From Vibrio harveyi NBRC 15634 = ATCC 14126 = KCTC 12724 (GTDB taxonomy: Bacteria; Pseudomonadota; Gammaproteobacteria; Enterobacterales; Vibrionaceae), in assembly GCF_001591145.1 (NCBI RefSeq), contig NZ_BCUF01000034.1:1-64000 (forward strand): a DNA stretch of 64,000 nucleotides. Reading direction: 5' to 3'. Under the pieces are notes generated by a model. That model was given only the letters and a program-made list of their open reading frames with translations. It was not told the origin of the DNA and did not search any database. A program made the translations under genes and the position numbers. This document shows, one piece after another, positions 50,601 through 58,501 of the stretch (its first letter is position 1; the number at the start of each line of letters is the position of its first letter).

Positions 50601-52770
50601 GTTGTTCGCGAATTACTCCAAAAAGACTACTGGCCGGCACCGGCTCGCCCAACTCCTTAATAATGCTGGTTAATAAATAAATATGCTCAACAGTTTGAGT
50701 GGTAGAAATAACACCAATAACGTCTTTGGCGGATAATAATTTATGACGTATTACGTAGGCAGAAACAGCAGACCATTGCTCTCCCCGAAGAAATAACTCG
50801 CGAGATTGCTCCTTGGCTTCAACAAACTTACCGGCCTTCTCTAGGTGCAAGATTTCAGCTGTTATCAGTCCTTGTGCACTATACCATGCAGCAAGTGCCT
50901 GATGAGCAGAGCGGCGAACGCCAATTGCAAGCATTCCTTCTAGACCGGCACGCACAGTTTCGTGCATTTCAAATGAGTCCTTGTCGTGGTATCGGAGCAA
51001 ACCTTGTGCAAGGAGCTCACTAATGCCATTTCCTATATTTTCATCTGGAAATATTTCTTCGGCGTCCTTACGCAGGAACGGTAATGCAAAGCATACTAGC
51101 TTTTCAGCAGCACTTCGTGCTCCAGGACTAATCAGGTTAAATCGCTTTTGCTCAGCATAAGCCAACATATCTTCTGCAGGTTGAGCGGCAATCTTAAGCA
51201 TATCCGGTATGGATGCGGCCCTTGCTATTGCCTGTGCCAACTTGGCAAATAAACCTGAAGAGCGGCCAACTGTAACCTTTTGGTATATACCCCTGAGCGC
51301 AGCCCAGTCTGGGGTGGAGCTGGGATGATAGTTTGATACAAGTTTTACAAATTCTTCAAAGCTGAAACCACGAATGTCTAGTCTACTTACACCATACTCA
51401 TCTCTTTCAAGAGGAGTCATTTCACGTAGAGCACTTTCTTGACCGAACACTCCAATATGAATAGATGAAGTTGATAAGGCTCGAATAAAAGTAGCTAGAT
51501 CTCTAGAGAAAGCTGTACTGCAAGTACCTTCAACTAAGTCAATAAGGAGTAGTATGTCGCGTGGCATAACTGAGTATGAATGAGCAAGGCACTTCAGCGT
51601 ATTTTCTTCCGTTGGACCATTCGTAACCGCGATGGAGAACGGTTCGAGAATGCCTTGACGACGTAAGTGAAAAGCAACACCAGTAAGTACGTCGCGTAGG
51701 CTAGTATCTGGCCGAACTTCAACGTAATGTATTAACCGTTTTGGATTTACGGCTCGTGACCTTTCAGCTATCTCTGCCGTAAGTGTTGTTTTACCTGATC
51801 CAGAAATACCAATTGCCTCAATAGCTTTTCCAGCCCATTCTGTGGTAAACCGTTCTGTGAGATCGTGCCTAGCTACATGATCACAGCTTAGTTCAGGTAA
51901 ATTCTTGATAGGAATCATTTGCGGCCAAACACAGCGCAATTCAATTTCTAATTCTTCCAGATTAAACGACCGTCCAGGTTGTTTCGATATATCGTTAATA
52001 AACCCTCTTAAGTTACGGAACAGCGCATTCTCTATAACTGCTCGTTGAAGAGAGTACCGTTCCATCAATCTATCATAAACTCGTTGTATAACCTCTTGTT
52101 CGGAACCATACGTAGCTTGGATTTCAATTCTTGCCAATATGCTAGGCAATGAACTATGCAGTTCAGTTACCTGAGCGGCATACAGATTGCTTACCTCCTC
52201 TTTACCTACTTTGCTTCGTGCTAATTCTCTAAATTCGGAGAGTAATGTTGATTTCGCTTTCTCTGGCTCTGTAGAAAGCATGGAGGGAACTTTCCAACTT
52301 ACGACCTGGCTACGCACTGTTGTCTCAAGGCAAATTTTAGAGAGCGTCTTACTTCTTGCTAAGCTGTGCACTACACTCCAGTATTCCTGTGTAGCAGAAA
52401 CAGGGGCTCTGTCACTAGCATTAATGAGTGATGAAACAGAATCATTAACACTGTCGCCGACGATCCAAAGTTGAGTATGGTCGTTTCCTGACAAATGTTT
52501 TATAGCGTTTGGTAATAGCTCCTTAGCTATTAATGACAACGTCCATGGAGTAGGTTTAAGCTCACCACTGTTATACTCTGCTGGTTTTTTTATCTGTATA
52601 TATTGCTTGTGCTCCGTGTCACCATCAGTCCATGACAAATCAAGATCATCTAATCCTTCAGGCCTAGCTTTCGCACAAGATTCATACTGCTCAAAGTGCT
52701 TAAATAGCCTATCTAGGATGACTGTTGCCTGATAGTCGAACCCCTTAATTGCACTAATTCCACCTGACAT
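47686..52770 (-). CDS. Avs-like STAND NTPase with Cap4-type nuclease domain
   Basis: About 1,694 residues. (1) N-terminus, a Cap4/DUF4297-type PD-(D/E)xK nuclease: GFDYQ at 10-14, E38 and D41/D42, then Q59-I-K61 in YIQIKK. (2) STAND P-loop NTPase: Walker A GISGSGKTT (about 320-328), Walker B ILLLIDLVEGT (about 410), followed by winged-helix-like and helical segments. (3) A long C-terminus of helical repeats, with HEAT-like units clear at about 1040-1170 (NSNPEIRQSAALSLSRRRSRIALSALL; LRRSAIFAAGRLP). Effector-STAND-sensor is the plan of Avs (AVAST) antiphage proteins, where sensing a phage protein triggers tetramerisation and DNA cleavage. The start at 52770 follows GTGGAGT; the frame is open to 52797. 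Assignment to a known Avs type is not possible by eye. Confidence 0.85.
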   Translation of the reverse strand: MSGGISAIKGFDYQATVILDRLFKHFEQYESCAKARPEGLDDLDLSWTDGDTEHKQYIQIKKPAEYNSGELKPTPWTLSLIAKELLPNAIKHLSGNDHTQLWIVGDSVNDSVSSLINASDRAPVSATQEYWSVVHSLARSKTLSKICLETTVRSQVVSWKVPSMLSTEPEKAKSTLLSEFRELARSKVGKEEVSNLYAAQVTELHSSLPSILARIEIQATYGSEQEVIQRVYDRLMERYSLQRAVIENALFRNLRGFINDISKQPGRSFNLEELEIELRCVWPQMIPIKNLPELSCDHVARHDLTERFTTEWAGKAIEAIGISGSGKTTLTAEIAERSRAVNPKRLIHYVEVRPDTSLRDVLTGVAFHLRRQGILEPFSIAVTNGPTEENTLKCLAHSYSVMPRDILLLIDLVEGTCSTAFSRDLATFIRALSTSSIHIGVFGQESALREMTPLERDEYGVSRLDIRGFSFEEFVKLVSNYHPSSTPDWAALRGIYQKVTVGRSSGLFAKLAQAIARAASIPDMLKIAAQPAEDMLAYAEQKRFNLISPGARSAAEKLVCFALPFLRKDAEEIFPDENIGNGISELLAQGLLRYHDKDSFEMHETVRAGLEGMLAIGVRRSAHQALAAWYSAQGLITAEILHLEKAGKFVEAKEQSRELFLRGEQWSAVSAYVIRHKLLSAKDVIGVISTTQTVEHIYLLTSIIKELGEPVPASSLFGVIREQPQRYFSDYQWSSAIIETILELAPEQLHNLIAFSINNAVDEDQIESALGRLDVAMLRKGCAINSDTLKLFKSCPPNIKGMLLKILLRDRRREALRAAFYFISTHQESNNTRKSCSTRDFNLYIDSLHDTVEFLAAMPRVKLSSMLISKSALLGPLTKGVWSSRANLRTHCIEVLREGHHEEGVIENAIRILVFLAEPSLFHLCESFANRKDSIRAFSALLPVLQPAFFDSSKYQAQLFDHSTTIEDRFTALSILAYAGEDLGNIYKRLKVVEIDIKEKKVWDFLFLMLCHQKPFIEAIELLEEHMASMDSKGIHLAIPALMKLGELSYSEVTTMLAEALTNSNPEIRQSAALSLSRRRSRIALSALLEAYAKEDQETLAVGIATAIVASGAKSALVLRGRLKSPAIQLWQCILTMRLGDVDNADELIRIAVDPLLNWQLRRSAIFAAGRLPYSVALERIVPVIMGESSPLKIDHSKNLAYHSLISFVLTDSQMGWCRIFARGRDSFIDFFSGLFDEVWNDSWNQEGLPSGSAAASWLYDRLSIHGWPESREAPERVLNEVNIPLLQSATLRSLRLCGQPELIEQQLVNAEHIWIAMKCLMERRRAGDVDTEHLRVLVDASPCQGDGLLHRVIDNMSDRRVTVQQEKPSTAPEYKRTRSETCITYDDAVRALSGTTANFESSAPLVLDNISSEQCEQLIRLSDPVNDHREGVETYIPMIKFTSSGHVVAQHQWTTKGSSKSPHAFLRPAVAAANSFGLPIPWLNKLMTERWSKDFVRKYLVCLCAMNNSSRFYEELSKYEYVMIEVLYEPSVYAYVQKHIDERIAPTLMRYVASGTDELFEGLCILALQVDCPEIDPVLSGLLYRWSQRFDKTSTGSQHDVNPSLWRGFRRLTEHSRFTNITDWMSLLEQVLMSPISWFHAQDIVRVLERDPRSYVLIESRLFKSENWEHFNVEEIDRLDDAADSLFTRLLEE

Positions 52771-52797
52771 GAATAGTTTACTCCACTGGTAATGCAC

Positions 52798-53587
52798 TAA
52801 TACACATAGCTTTTAATTGCATGCTATACAAACATCAGATATTAAACTAGATGCAAATTAGATGATATTCGCGATAAATCACGGGGATTTTGTGATGAAT
52901 AGAATGCTCCAGCTCAACAAAGTTACTATGCACCACACGAGCAATTAGGCATTACACTTCCAATTTCTAGTAGCTCAAAACGCGTACAGGTGCGCAAACA
53001 GCTACCCTAGATGCGTTCGATACGTATACTCTATTTAGTCGGCTAAAACCCGTTTTTCTATCCGCTATGATTCCGCCTTTAATTTATAACTAATAGGTTA
53101 GTGAGAAAAAGAAATTATTAGATTGATAAATGGAGCATACTTTCTCACTACGCTAGCTGTAGATTCCATTCGGATAACTTCTTGTAGGGCAAACTCGCAT
53201 TAACAGAATGTTAATGAGCATTTACTCTGTCTCGTATTGGGGCAGAACTAAGCTAGAGAGGCCGTAAGACAACATCAACATAGAATAGATGTATTCGTCG
53301 TAATTCCGTTTCACTTTTTTTGGTTCATTTTAAACACTAACTCCCCCAGCGCGCTTCCTGAGATTCCTTGTCTCGCCTAGGCTCGCTGGAATGACCCACC
53401 TAAAGCGCCGAGTGTAGTGGTTCAGCTTGTGTGTCTAAATTTGAGTAATCCACTATCACCAAGCTTCAAGATCGAAAAAGGCGAATCGTGTGGTTCGTCT
53501 TTTAGTATTGGATTGGATGAGTGACTTGAGGCTGAGATGTTTAGGGTGCTAAACCGAAATCAATCAAGAGCAATAACCTGACCTCCC
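52798..53587. other. Right flank of the island, noncoding, with repeat copy A
   Basis: About 790 bp without a convincing gene. It presumably contains the STAND gene promoter near 52800-52900. A dispersed repeat and a degenerate copy of the gcvP-type terminator lie at 53361-53503. Confidence 0.5.
53361..53503. repeat. Dispersed repeat, copy A, with terminator-like hairpin
   Basis: Contains CTAGGCTCGCTGGAATGACCCA (53377-53398) and, exactly 29 bp on, CGCCGAGTGTAGTGGTTCA (53406-53424). It ends in a hairpin AAAGGCGAA/TTCGTCTTT (53477-53502). Copy B at 54886-55014 has the same blocks at the same spacing. Confidence 0.7.
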
Positions 53588-53848
53588 CTAATCACCAGTC
53601 AGGTTATTGCTCTTTACCACCGCGACGTAGTTCTCAATCACTGGGTGAGCAAACTGTTCCGGCTCGTACATCACCCAACGTTGCGCTACGGTGAGGTCAG
53701 TAAACGAACCATCCTTAAAATCACCGCGCCATCGAACATCAAACTCAGCGGCATATTTACCTTCGCCAACAAGGTAAGAGACATCAATACTCTCGATATC
53801 GTGGTCGTCAGGCAGCAATAAGTCATGTATCCAATTATGTGATTCCAT
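53588..53848 (-). CDS. Small hypothetical protein, possibly truncated NTF2-like
   Basis: 86 residues. The strand-rich pattern (IESIDVSYLVGEGKYAAEFDVRWRGDFKDGSFTDLTVAQRWVMYE) resembles the C-terminal part of NTF2/SnoaL-like domains. The helices that should come first are absent, so it may be the remnant of a longer gene cut by rearrangement at the island's right side. No good ribosome site is seen. It could also be a complete small protein. Confidence 0.45.
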   Translation of the reverse strand: MESHNWIHDLLLPDDHDIESIDVSYLVGEGKYAAEFDVRWRGDFKDGSFTDLTVAQRWVMYEPEQFAHPVIENYVAVVKSNNLTGD

Positions 53849-54204
53849 AAATTCATTTTAAGCGAGGCTTTAGTTTGAAGACGAACTTCGCAGCCCACAC
53901 TACAGTTGTATCAGCCGTCGAGCCAAAGACGTTGATGTGAGTTTTAAAGCGAAAATGGGCTTGGTATGCCTAAAACTTGCCGTGTTGGCTTACTATCAAT
54001 CTAAATAAGACTGCTCGGCTTCGACAACGAATTACGCAGCAAAGCCAACCATGAAAGTAATGGACATATTATTTACATTATTTTTTAAAGTGCGCCTAGA
54101 TATACGATTTAGCATGACTTAATTTGAAAACTGGGGCAGCCCTAGGCTAGCACTTGAGTTCATTAGGACATAGTATCGCCTCACGCGGGGGGATGAGTTG
54201 ACCT
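53849..54204. other. Intergenic region without recognised features
   Basis: About 355 bp. No gene, operator or strong hairpin was recognised. Some frames contain short stretches next to the truncated-looking gene, but none is convincing. Confidence 0.35.
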
Positions 54205-54774
54205 ATGTACGAGATTGGCAAGCGAATGGTCAAAATACTGGTTTTCCTTATGAGTGCCACAATATTATTGCTCTCAACAGGTTGTAACGCAGATATGTTT
54301 AATTTCTTCAAATCAAAAAAGTTTCAATACACACTTAGCTCAGAGATCACTGGCAGCTTATACTTAGACGGAAAAGCGTTTACTAGCGGGGTAGTTTATC
54401 TACACACGGCTTTTTCTAACAACCGTTATATCACCGAGACAATGACGTCAGAAAAGGGGTATTTTCATTTCGAACCCACATACCACTATCAGACGTTTAA
54501 AGAACCTGCCCTTCATGAATCCTCTAGCTACATTGGCATTTACATTTTTGTAGATGGCAAAAAATACTACTTACTAGAAGCTCGATTTTCTGATGTGAAA
54601 CCCTATGAATTTATTTCAGATAACCTTCTTGATTTAAGTTGTGAGATTAATTCGGACGAATATCATTACTTTTTTAAAAATAGATTTGTTGAGAATGGTC
54701 TCGATCTTGAAGTTATTAGTAGGTGCGATTTGAAAGGATTTTCTGAAAAAACATTACTAAACAAGGACACGTAA
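54205..54774 (+). CDS. Orphan lipoprotein with beta-sandwich-like domain
   Basis: 189 residues. N-terminal hydrophobic segment ends in a lipobox LLLSTGC (Cys near 27). The mature part opens SSEITGSLYLDGKAFTSGVVYLHT and continues with alternating strands, resembling carboxypeptidase-regulatory-like or DUF6795-type domains common in vibrios. The start may be MVKILVFL at 54226 rather than the ATG at 54205. AT-rich compared with core neighbours and flanked by repeat copies A and B, which suggests acquired DNA. Function unknown. Confidence 0.6.
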   Translation: MYEIGKRMVKILVFLMSATILLLSTGCNADMFNFFKSKKFQYTLSSEITGSLYLDGKAFTSGVVYLHTAFSNNRYITETMTSEKGYFHFEPTYHYQTFKEPALHESSSYIGIYIFVDGKKYYLLEARFSDVKPYEFISDNLLDLSCEINSDEYHYFFKNRFVENGLDLEVISRCDLKGFSEKTLLNKDT

Positions 54775-54885
54775 TAATTGATATTAAATAGATTTAATGA
54801 CCAATTTTTCTTACAAAACCCGTACTGCGCCTCCTTTCAAAATGACGATGCAGGATTGCTTCCCGCGGTACGCTTAGGCAGACTC

Positions 54886-55014
54886 CTAGGCTCGCTGGAA
54901 TGACCCATCTGTAACGCCGAGTGTAGTGGTTCAACCCTTGAGTCTGAATTAGCTCTACCTCATGAACACCAAATCCTAAGAGCAAAAAAGGCGAACTCAC
55001 TGGCTCGCCTTTTT
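54886..55014. repeat. Dispersed repeat, copy B, with terminator hairpin
   Basis: Same two blocks as copy A (54886-54907 and 54915-54933) at the same 29-bp spacing. The terminal hairpin AAAAAGGCGA/TCGCCTTTTT (54985-55014) has A and T runs on both sides and can serve as terminator for the minus-strand gene that follows. Confidence 0.7.
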
Positions 55015-55029
55015 GAAAGTAAGGATTTG

Positions 55030-55524
55030 TTAGCTCACTTTCGATGCAGCGTGCTGCTCTACCATAAACGCGATAACTTCTTCGTTTAAGCAAGATTTGC
55101 TGATGTATTGGCGTTGTTTACCAAGATGAAGGATAAAGCCCAAATCGGTTTGTTCGAGTTGGTCGATTTCTTTCCAAGCGAGGCTGCGATCGATTTTACC
55201 GCTTTTGTAGCGCACGCCATCCGCGTTAACTTCAAACACCACTTTGTTGCCACGGCTTGAACTAATGGTTTGACGCCACAGCCACCACGTTCGCTTGCAG
55301 TAAACGCTGAACGCTTCAATCACACTCAATACGATAAAGAACCAACCCACATAACCGTTAGGTAGCAGTTCAAACTCCAATAAAACCACACCAAAAATAA
55401 GAAACAAGATCCCTTTCAGGAATGCGTGTGGGAACTTAACTGGCTGGCTAGTTTGATCATAACACTCTGCGAAGAATGGTTTGTCGAGTGTGTATTCTGT
55501 GGTGAATTCGAAATCTTTAGACAT
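55030..55524 (-). CDS. YcxB-family membrane protein
   Basis: 164 residues. The N-terminal FEFTTEYTLDKPFFAECYDQ, two adjacent membrane helices (about 38-52 and 58-72), and a C-terminal soluble domain with the PH-like YcxB pattern (ISSSRGNKVVFEVNADGVRYKSGKIDRSLAWKEIDQLEQTDLGFILHLGKQRQYISKSCL). Inner-membrane protein; function not established for the family. Single gene, terminated by the repeat-copy-B hairpin. Confidence 0.78.
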   Translation of the reverse strand: MSKDFEFTTEYTLDKPFFAECYDQTSQPVKFPHAFLKGILFLIFGVVLLEFELLPNGYVGWFFIVLSVIEAFSVYCKRTWWLWRQTISSSRGNKVVFEVNADGVRYKSGKIDRSLAWKEIDQLEQTDLGFILHLGKQRQYISKSCLNEEVIAFMVEQHAASKVS

Positions 55525-55713
55525 GTATGGCTACTTTAAGGTTTCTGTGAATGAGTCTACTTGGTTGCTCTCTCGCAACGCGTGCATTGTAGCGCTTCTC
55601 TTGGTTTATCTTTAGTCCTTTTGATTCTGTTTTGTAAATCAATAATAACGAAACATTAGAAGGCCTCGGTGCACTAGCCAAGATCAAACAAAGCGAACCA
55701 TTTGGCTCGCCTT

Positions 55714-55747
55714 GTTAATTAATGGTCTATGTTAATTAATGACCTAT
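55714..55747. repeat. 17-bp tandem duplication, imperfect
   Basis: GTTAATTAATGGTCTAT and GTTAATTAATGACCTAT lie back to back (55714-55730, 55731-55747), directly after another gcvP-type hairpin remnant. Confidence 0.7.
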
Positions 55748-55764
55748 GCGACTTCTTGAGCTTT

Positions 55765-56025
55765 CTACTTTAGAGGGTCGTTATCTGGCAAAGCACTGTG
55801 TATCCACACTGCCAGTCTGTGTTTGATGTTTGCGCCGTCGAGCTTGCTTTCTGGCAGTGGCGTGATTTGCTTGGCATCGACCAAGAATAGGTAAATCGCT
55901 TTTACTCTTACAGGTTGTGGTGACTGCGGAAGGTCAAAGCCTTGTAGCTTCGCCATCTTCCCGCCAATCTCTAGTGCCTTCTTAACCAGTTTGTCTTCAT
56001 TCTGAAGCTTGGAGCTTTTTGACAT
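55765..56025 (-). CDS. DUF5062-type small protein
   Basis: 86 residues starting MSKSSKLQNEDKLVKKALEIG, behind GAGG at suitable spacing; the open frame to 56073 is not needed. Mostly helical, soluble, no signal peptide. The segment PVRVKAIYLFLVDAKQITPLPESK and the tail HRLAVWIHSALPDNDPLK agree with a small conserved family I remember from vibrios and relatives (DUF5062). Function unknown. Confidence 0.7.
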   Translation of the reverse strand: MSKSSKLQNEDKLVKKALEIGGKMAKLQGFDLPQSPQPVRVKAIYLFLVDAKQITPLPESKLDGANIKHRLAVWIHSALPDNDPLK

Positions 56026-56290
56026 TGATAGATTCCTCTTCTTCGCTTCCAGTAAGAATACATTAAGTGTCACGTATGGCGTGTTAGTAAGCTCGCATAT
56101 TAGTAAGATTCCGTAACATTGCCGCGCAACTGATTAAACAACGACCAGGCATGCTGATATTGGCGATACAGCAATGTAGGCAGGTCACTTCACCACATTG
56201 CTTCTGGTTTCAAAATGCCCCCTCTTTTTATGGTCTCTGAGCGTTTTCATTGGCTTTTTCTTTGAATCAATTTCAAACAAATAACTTTAA

Positions 56291-56307
56291 ATGATAATTA
56301 TTATCAT
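56291..56307. promoter_or_regulatory. Fur box
   Basis: ATGATAATTATTATCAT contains a perfect 7-1-7 Fur inverted repeat (TGATAAT-T-ATTATCA). It overlaps the upstream edge of a likely promoter with a -10 TATAAA at 56322. The next gene on the plus strand starts at 56450. Confidence 0.85.
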
Positions 56308-56449
56308 ATTTGTGCTTACTTTATAAAATCCTACTGATAAGCTCAGCTTTGCTTCTCGATACTGAAATTGAGAACACTTACATCGGTCGAGTTAAACCTC
56401 TCTTCCGATTGAAAAATTAATAAAAACCATAAATAACAGGCTACTAACT

Positions 56450-57397
56450 ATGAACATTAAAAGAAGCTTCGCCGGTCTGGCAATTTTCGCTGCATTTAAC
56501 GCTACGGCTTACGAACACTATTCTGTGTTTGAAGATTACATTGACCAAGGTCTGGTCACTGCAAACCAATCTCGCTTAACACAAATAGCAAAGTCTAACC
56601 AAGGGCAACTGACTGTAGCTGGCACGTACTCATACGATCAGCTAGGACGAGTAACACAGCGCGACTACGCAGACAGTACATTTGACTACGCCTATAACGA
56701 TGCAGGTTTTTTGGAATCTGCGCGTGCGCTAATGAAGCACGGCTCAATCAACAGTTACGTAAGACACACCAAAGAAAACTTCATCTCTCAATACAGCTAT
56801 AACGAACTCGGTCAAGTTGATGTTGAGAATAAGCAAGTCTTTCAGGATGAGGCTGCCGATCTTAACGGTACACCTATCGCGACATATCGAATTCAATATA
56901 CGTATGGTGCTGATGGCAAACTTCTTCAACGCCGCCAAGTACCGCAGTCTGGCGACGATATGTCTGTTCGCGAATTTCATTACTCCTACCATGAAGATGG
57001 TAAGTTAAGAAAAATCCGTGAGGTTAAGCTCTCGACACCAAAGGAAAAGAGTACCCTCTTACTGCAATACTACCCGAATGGCGAAATCAAAAAAGCAACT
57101 CAGAAGTTGTTCGGCAAAGGCACCAAAACCTTTGAAATGGAGTATGTGGATGATGGTTCATTGGTTTATGGTGTTTACTATGTAGATCCAGTGAAAGAGT
57201 GGAAAGTAGACTTAGATTTCTTTGGTCTTGCCTTCCATCCAATTAAATCAATGAAACAAACCGCTGGCGATGCAGTCAGCACATACCGCTATCAATACCA
57301 GAACAGCGACGGTGATACTCTGCCAGATGTGGCACTGCTAGAGGTCACACTGCCAAACTTTAGCCAAACTATTCAGTACAATATGACGAATAGATAA
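56450..57397 (+). CDS. Secreted YD/RHS-repeat-like protein, probably iron-regulated
   Basis: 315 residues with a signal peptide (MNIKRSFAGLAIFAAFNATA). The mature part has repeated YD/RHS-like strands: YSYDQLGRVTQRDY, FDYAYNDAGFLESA, YSYNELGQVDVENK, YTYGADGKLLQRRQ, YSYHEDGKLRKIRE and YYPNGEIKKATQ. It lacks the large shell and toxic C-terminus of true Rhs proteins, so it is a short stand-alone version. A perfect Fur box upstream predicts derepression under iron starvation. Role unknown; periplasmic or secreted. No TonB box or iron-binding motif was seen. Confidence 0.72.
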   Translation: MNIKRSFAGLAIFAAFNATAYEHYSVFEDYIDQGLVTANQSRLTQIAKSNQGQLTVAGTYSYDQLGRVTQRDYADSTFDYAYNDAGFLESARALMKHGSINSYVRHTKENFISQYSYNELGQVDVENKQVFQDEAADLNGTPIATYRIQYTYGADGKLLQRRQVPQSGDDMSVREFHYSYHEDGKLRKIREVKLSTPKEKSTLLLQYYPNGEIKKATQKLFGKGTKTFEMEYVDDGSLVYGVYYVDPVKEWKVDLDFFGLAFHPIKSMKQTAGDAVSTYRYQYQNSDGDTLPDVALLEVTLPNFSQTIQYNMTNR

Positions 57398-57522
57398 CGC
57401 TAAACCCTTCTCGAAGATATTCTCGTATCAGACTATCAAGGAAGACCGCGCTTCTGGTCTTCCTTGTTTCCCAGTAAAAAAACCGTGACAAAGCAGCAAG
57501 CTTATATGTCAACAAGACAAAG

Positions 57523-58392
57523 TTACCCTGCATCTATCTGGATACTTGTATTGGTCAACTTTGCTATTAGCCCACCTACTCGTTCTCGCATATCCTGCCT
57601 TTGTACGATCATATCAAGAGCGCCATGCTCAAGTAGAAACTCACTTTGTTGAAAGCCATCCGGTAGCTTTTCTCGCACGGTTTGTTCAATCACACGACGC
57701 CCTGCGAACCCGATTCTGGCTGCAGGTTCACCAATGTTGATGTCCCCCAGCATAGCCAAACTTGCAGAGACGCCGCCGAACGTTTGATCAGTCAATACCG
57801 AGATATAGGGCAAGCGTGCATCAGACAAACGCGCTAATGCTGCACTGGTTTTTGCCATCTGCATTAACGCCATTAAGGACTCTTGCATACGAGCGCCACC
57901 ACAAGCTGAAAAACAAACTAATGCACAATTATCTTCTATTGCTGTATCGACGGCATCAACAAAACGAGCCCCTACGACCGACCCCATTGAACCTGCCATA
58001 AATGAAAACTCGAATGCACATGCGACAATGGGTAAACCTAGTAGCTCGCCTTTCATTGCAACTAATGCATCTTTCTCTCCAGTATTCTTTTGAGCAAGTG
58101 CGATACGTTCTTTGTAGCGCTTTTTATCCTTAAAATTGAGCATATCTGTTGGCTCATATTCACTGCCAATTTCTATCCGCTCCCCTTTATCCAAAAAGCT
58201 ATCCAAACGATGCCGAGCTGACATCCGCATATGATGTTGACATTTTGGGCAAACTTCTAGGTTCTCCTTAAGGGCGAGCCAATACAAAACTTGTTCGCAA
58301 GAATGACACTTGGTCCATACCCCCTCTGGGATGGATGCTTTGCGCGTACTGATGATGCTCTTTTTATCTAATAGCTTTTCTAGCCAACTCAT
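57523..58392 (-). CDS. accD: Acetyl-CoA carboxylase carboxyltransferase beta subunit (AccD paralogue)
   Basis: 289 residues. The N-terminal zinc ribbon has C-x2-C-x15-C-x2-C (WTKCHSCEQ...VCPKCQ), as in bacterial AccD, followed by a crotonase-like carboxyltransferase core (EFSFMAGSMGSVVGARFVDAVDTA, FSACGGARMQESLMALMQMAKTSAAL, TFGGVSASLAMLGDINIGEPAARIGFAGRRVIEQTVREKLPDGFQ). Key residues look intact. No other acc gene or usual accD neighbour (truA, folC) is present, and a LysR gene is divergent. It is therefore probably a second, conditionally expressed copy that pairs with AccA from elsewhere. Confidence 0.88.
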   Translation of the reverse strand: MSWLEKLLDKKSIISTRKASIPEGVWTKCHSCEQVLYWLALKENLEVCPKCQHHMRMSARHRLDSFLDKGERIEIGSEYEPTDMLNFKDKKRYKERIALAQKNTGEKDALVAMKGELLGLPIVACAFEFSFMAGSMGSVVGARFVDAVDTAIEDNCALVCFSACGGARMQESLMALMQMAKTSAALARLSDARLPYISVLTDQTFGGVSASLAMLGDINIGEPAARIGFAGRRVIEQTVREKLPDGFQQSEFLLEHGALDMIVQRQDMRERVGGLIAKLTNTSIQIDAG

Positions 58393-58501
58393 TAGGATCC
58401 TTCAACTTAGAAACAACGTTATCGAGCATTGTATTAACCTGTTTCAAGTAATAAAGTGCACTTTACTGGCTTTATAATCCAATAATATGGGATAAACCAA
58501 A

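Noticed and set aside
53361..55014. attC or superintegron cassette sites
   Set aside because: The repeats lack the paired core and inverse-core sites of attC elements, and no integrase is present.
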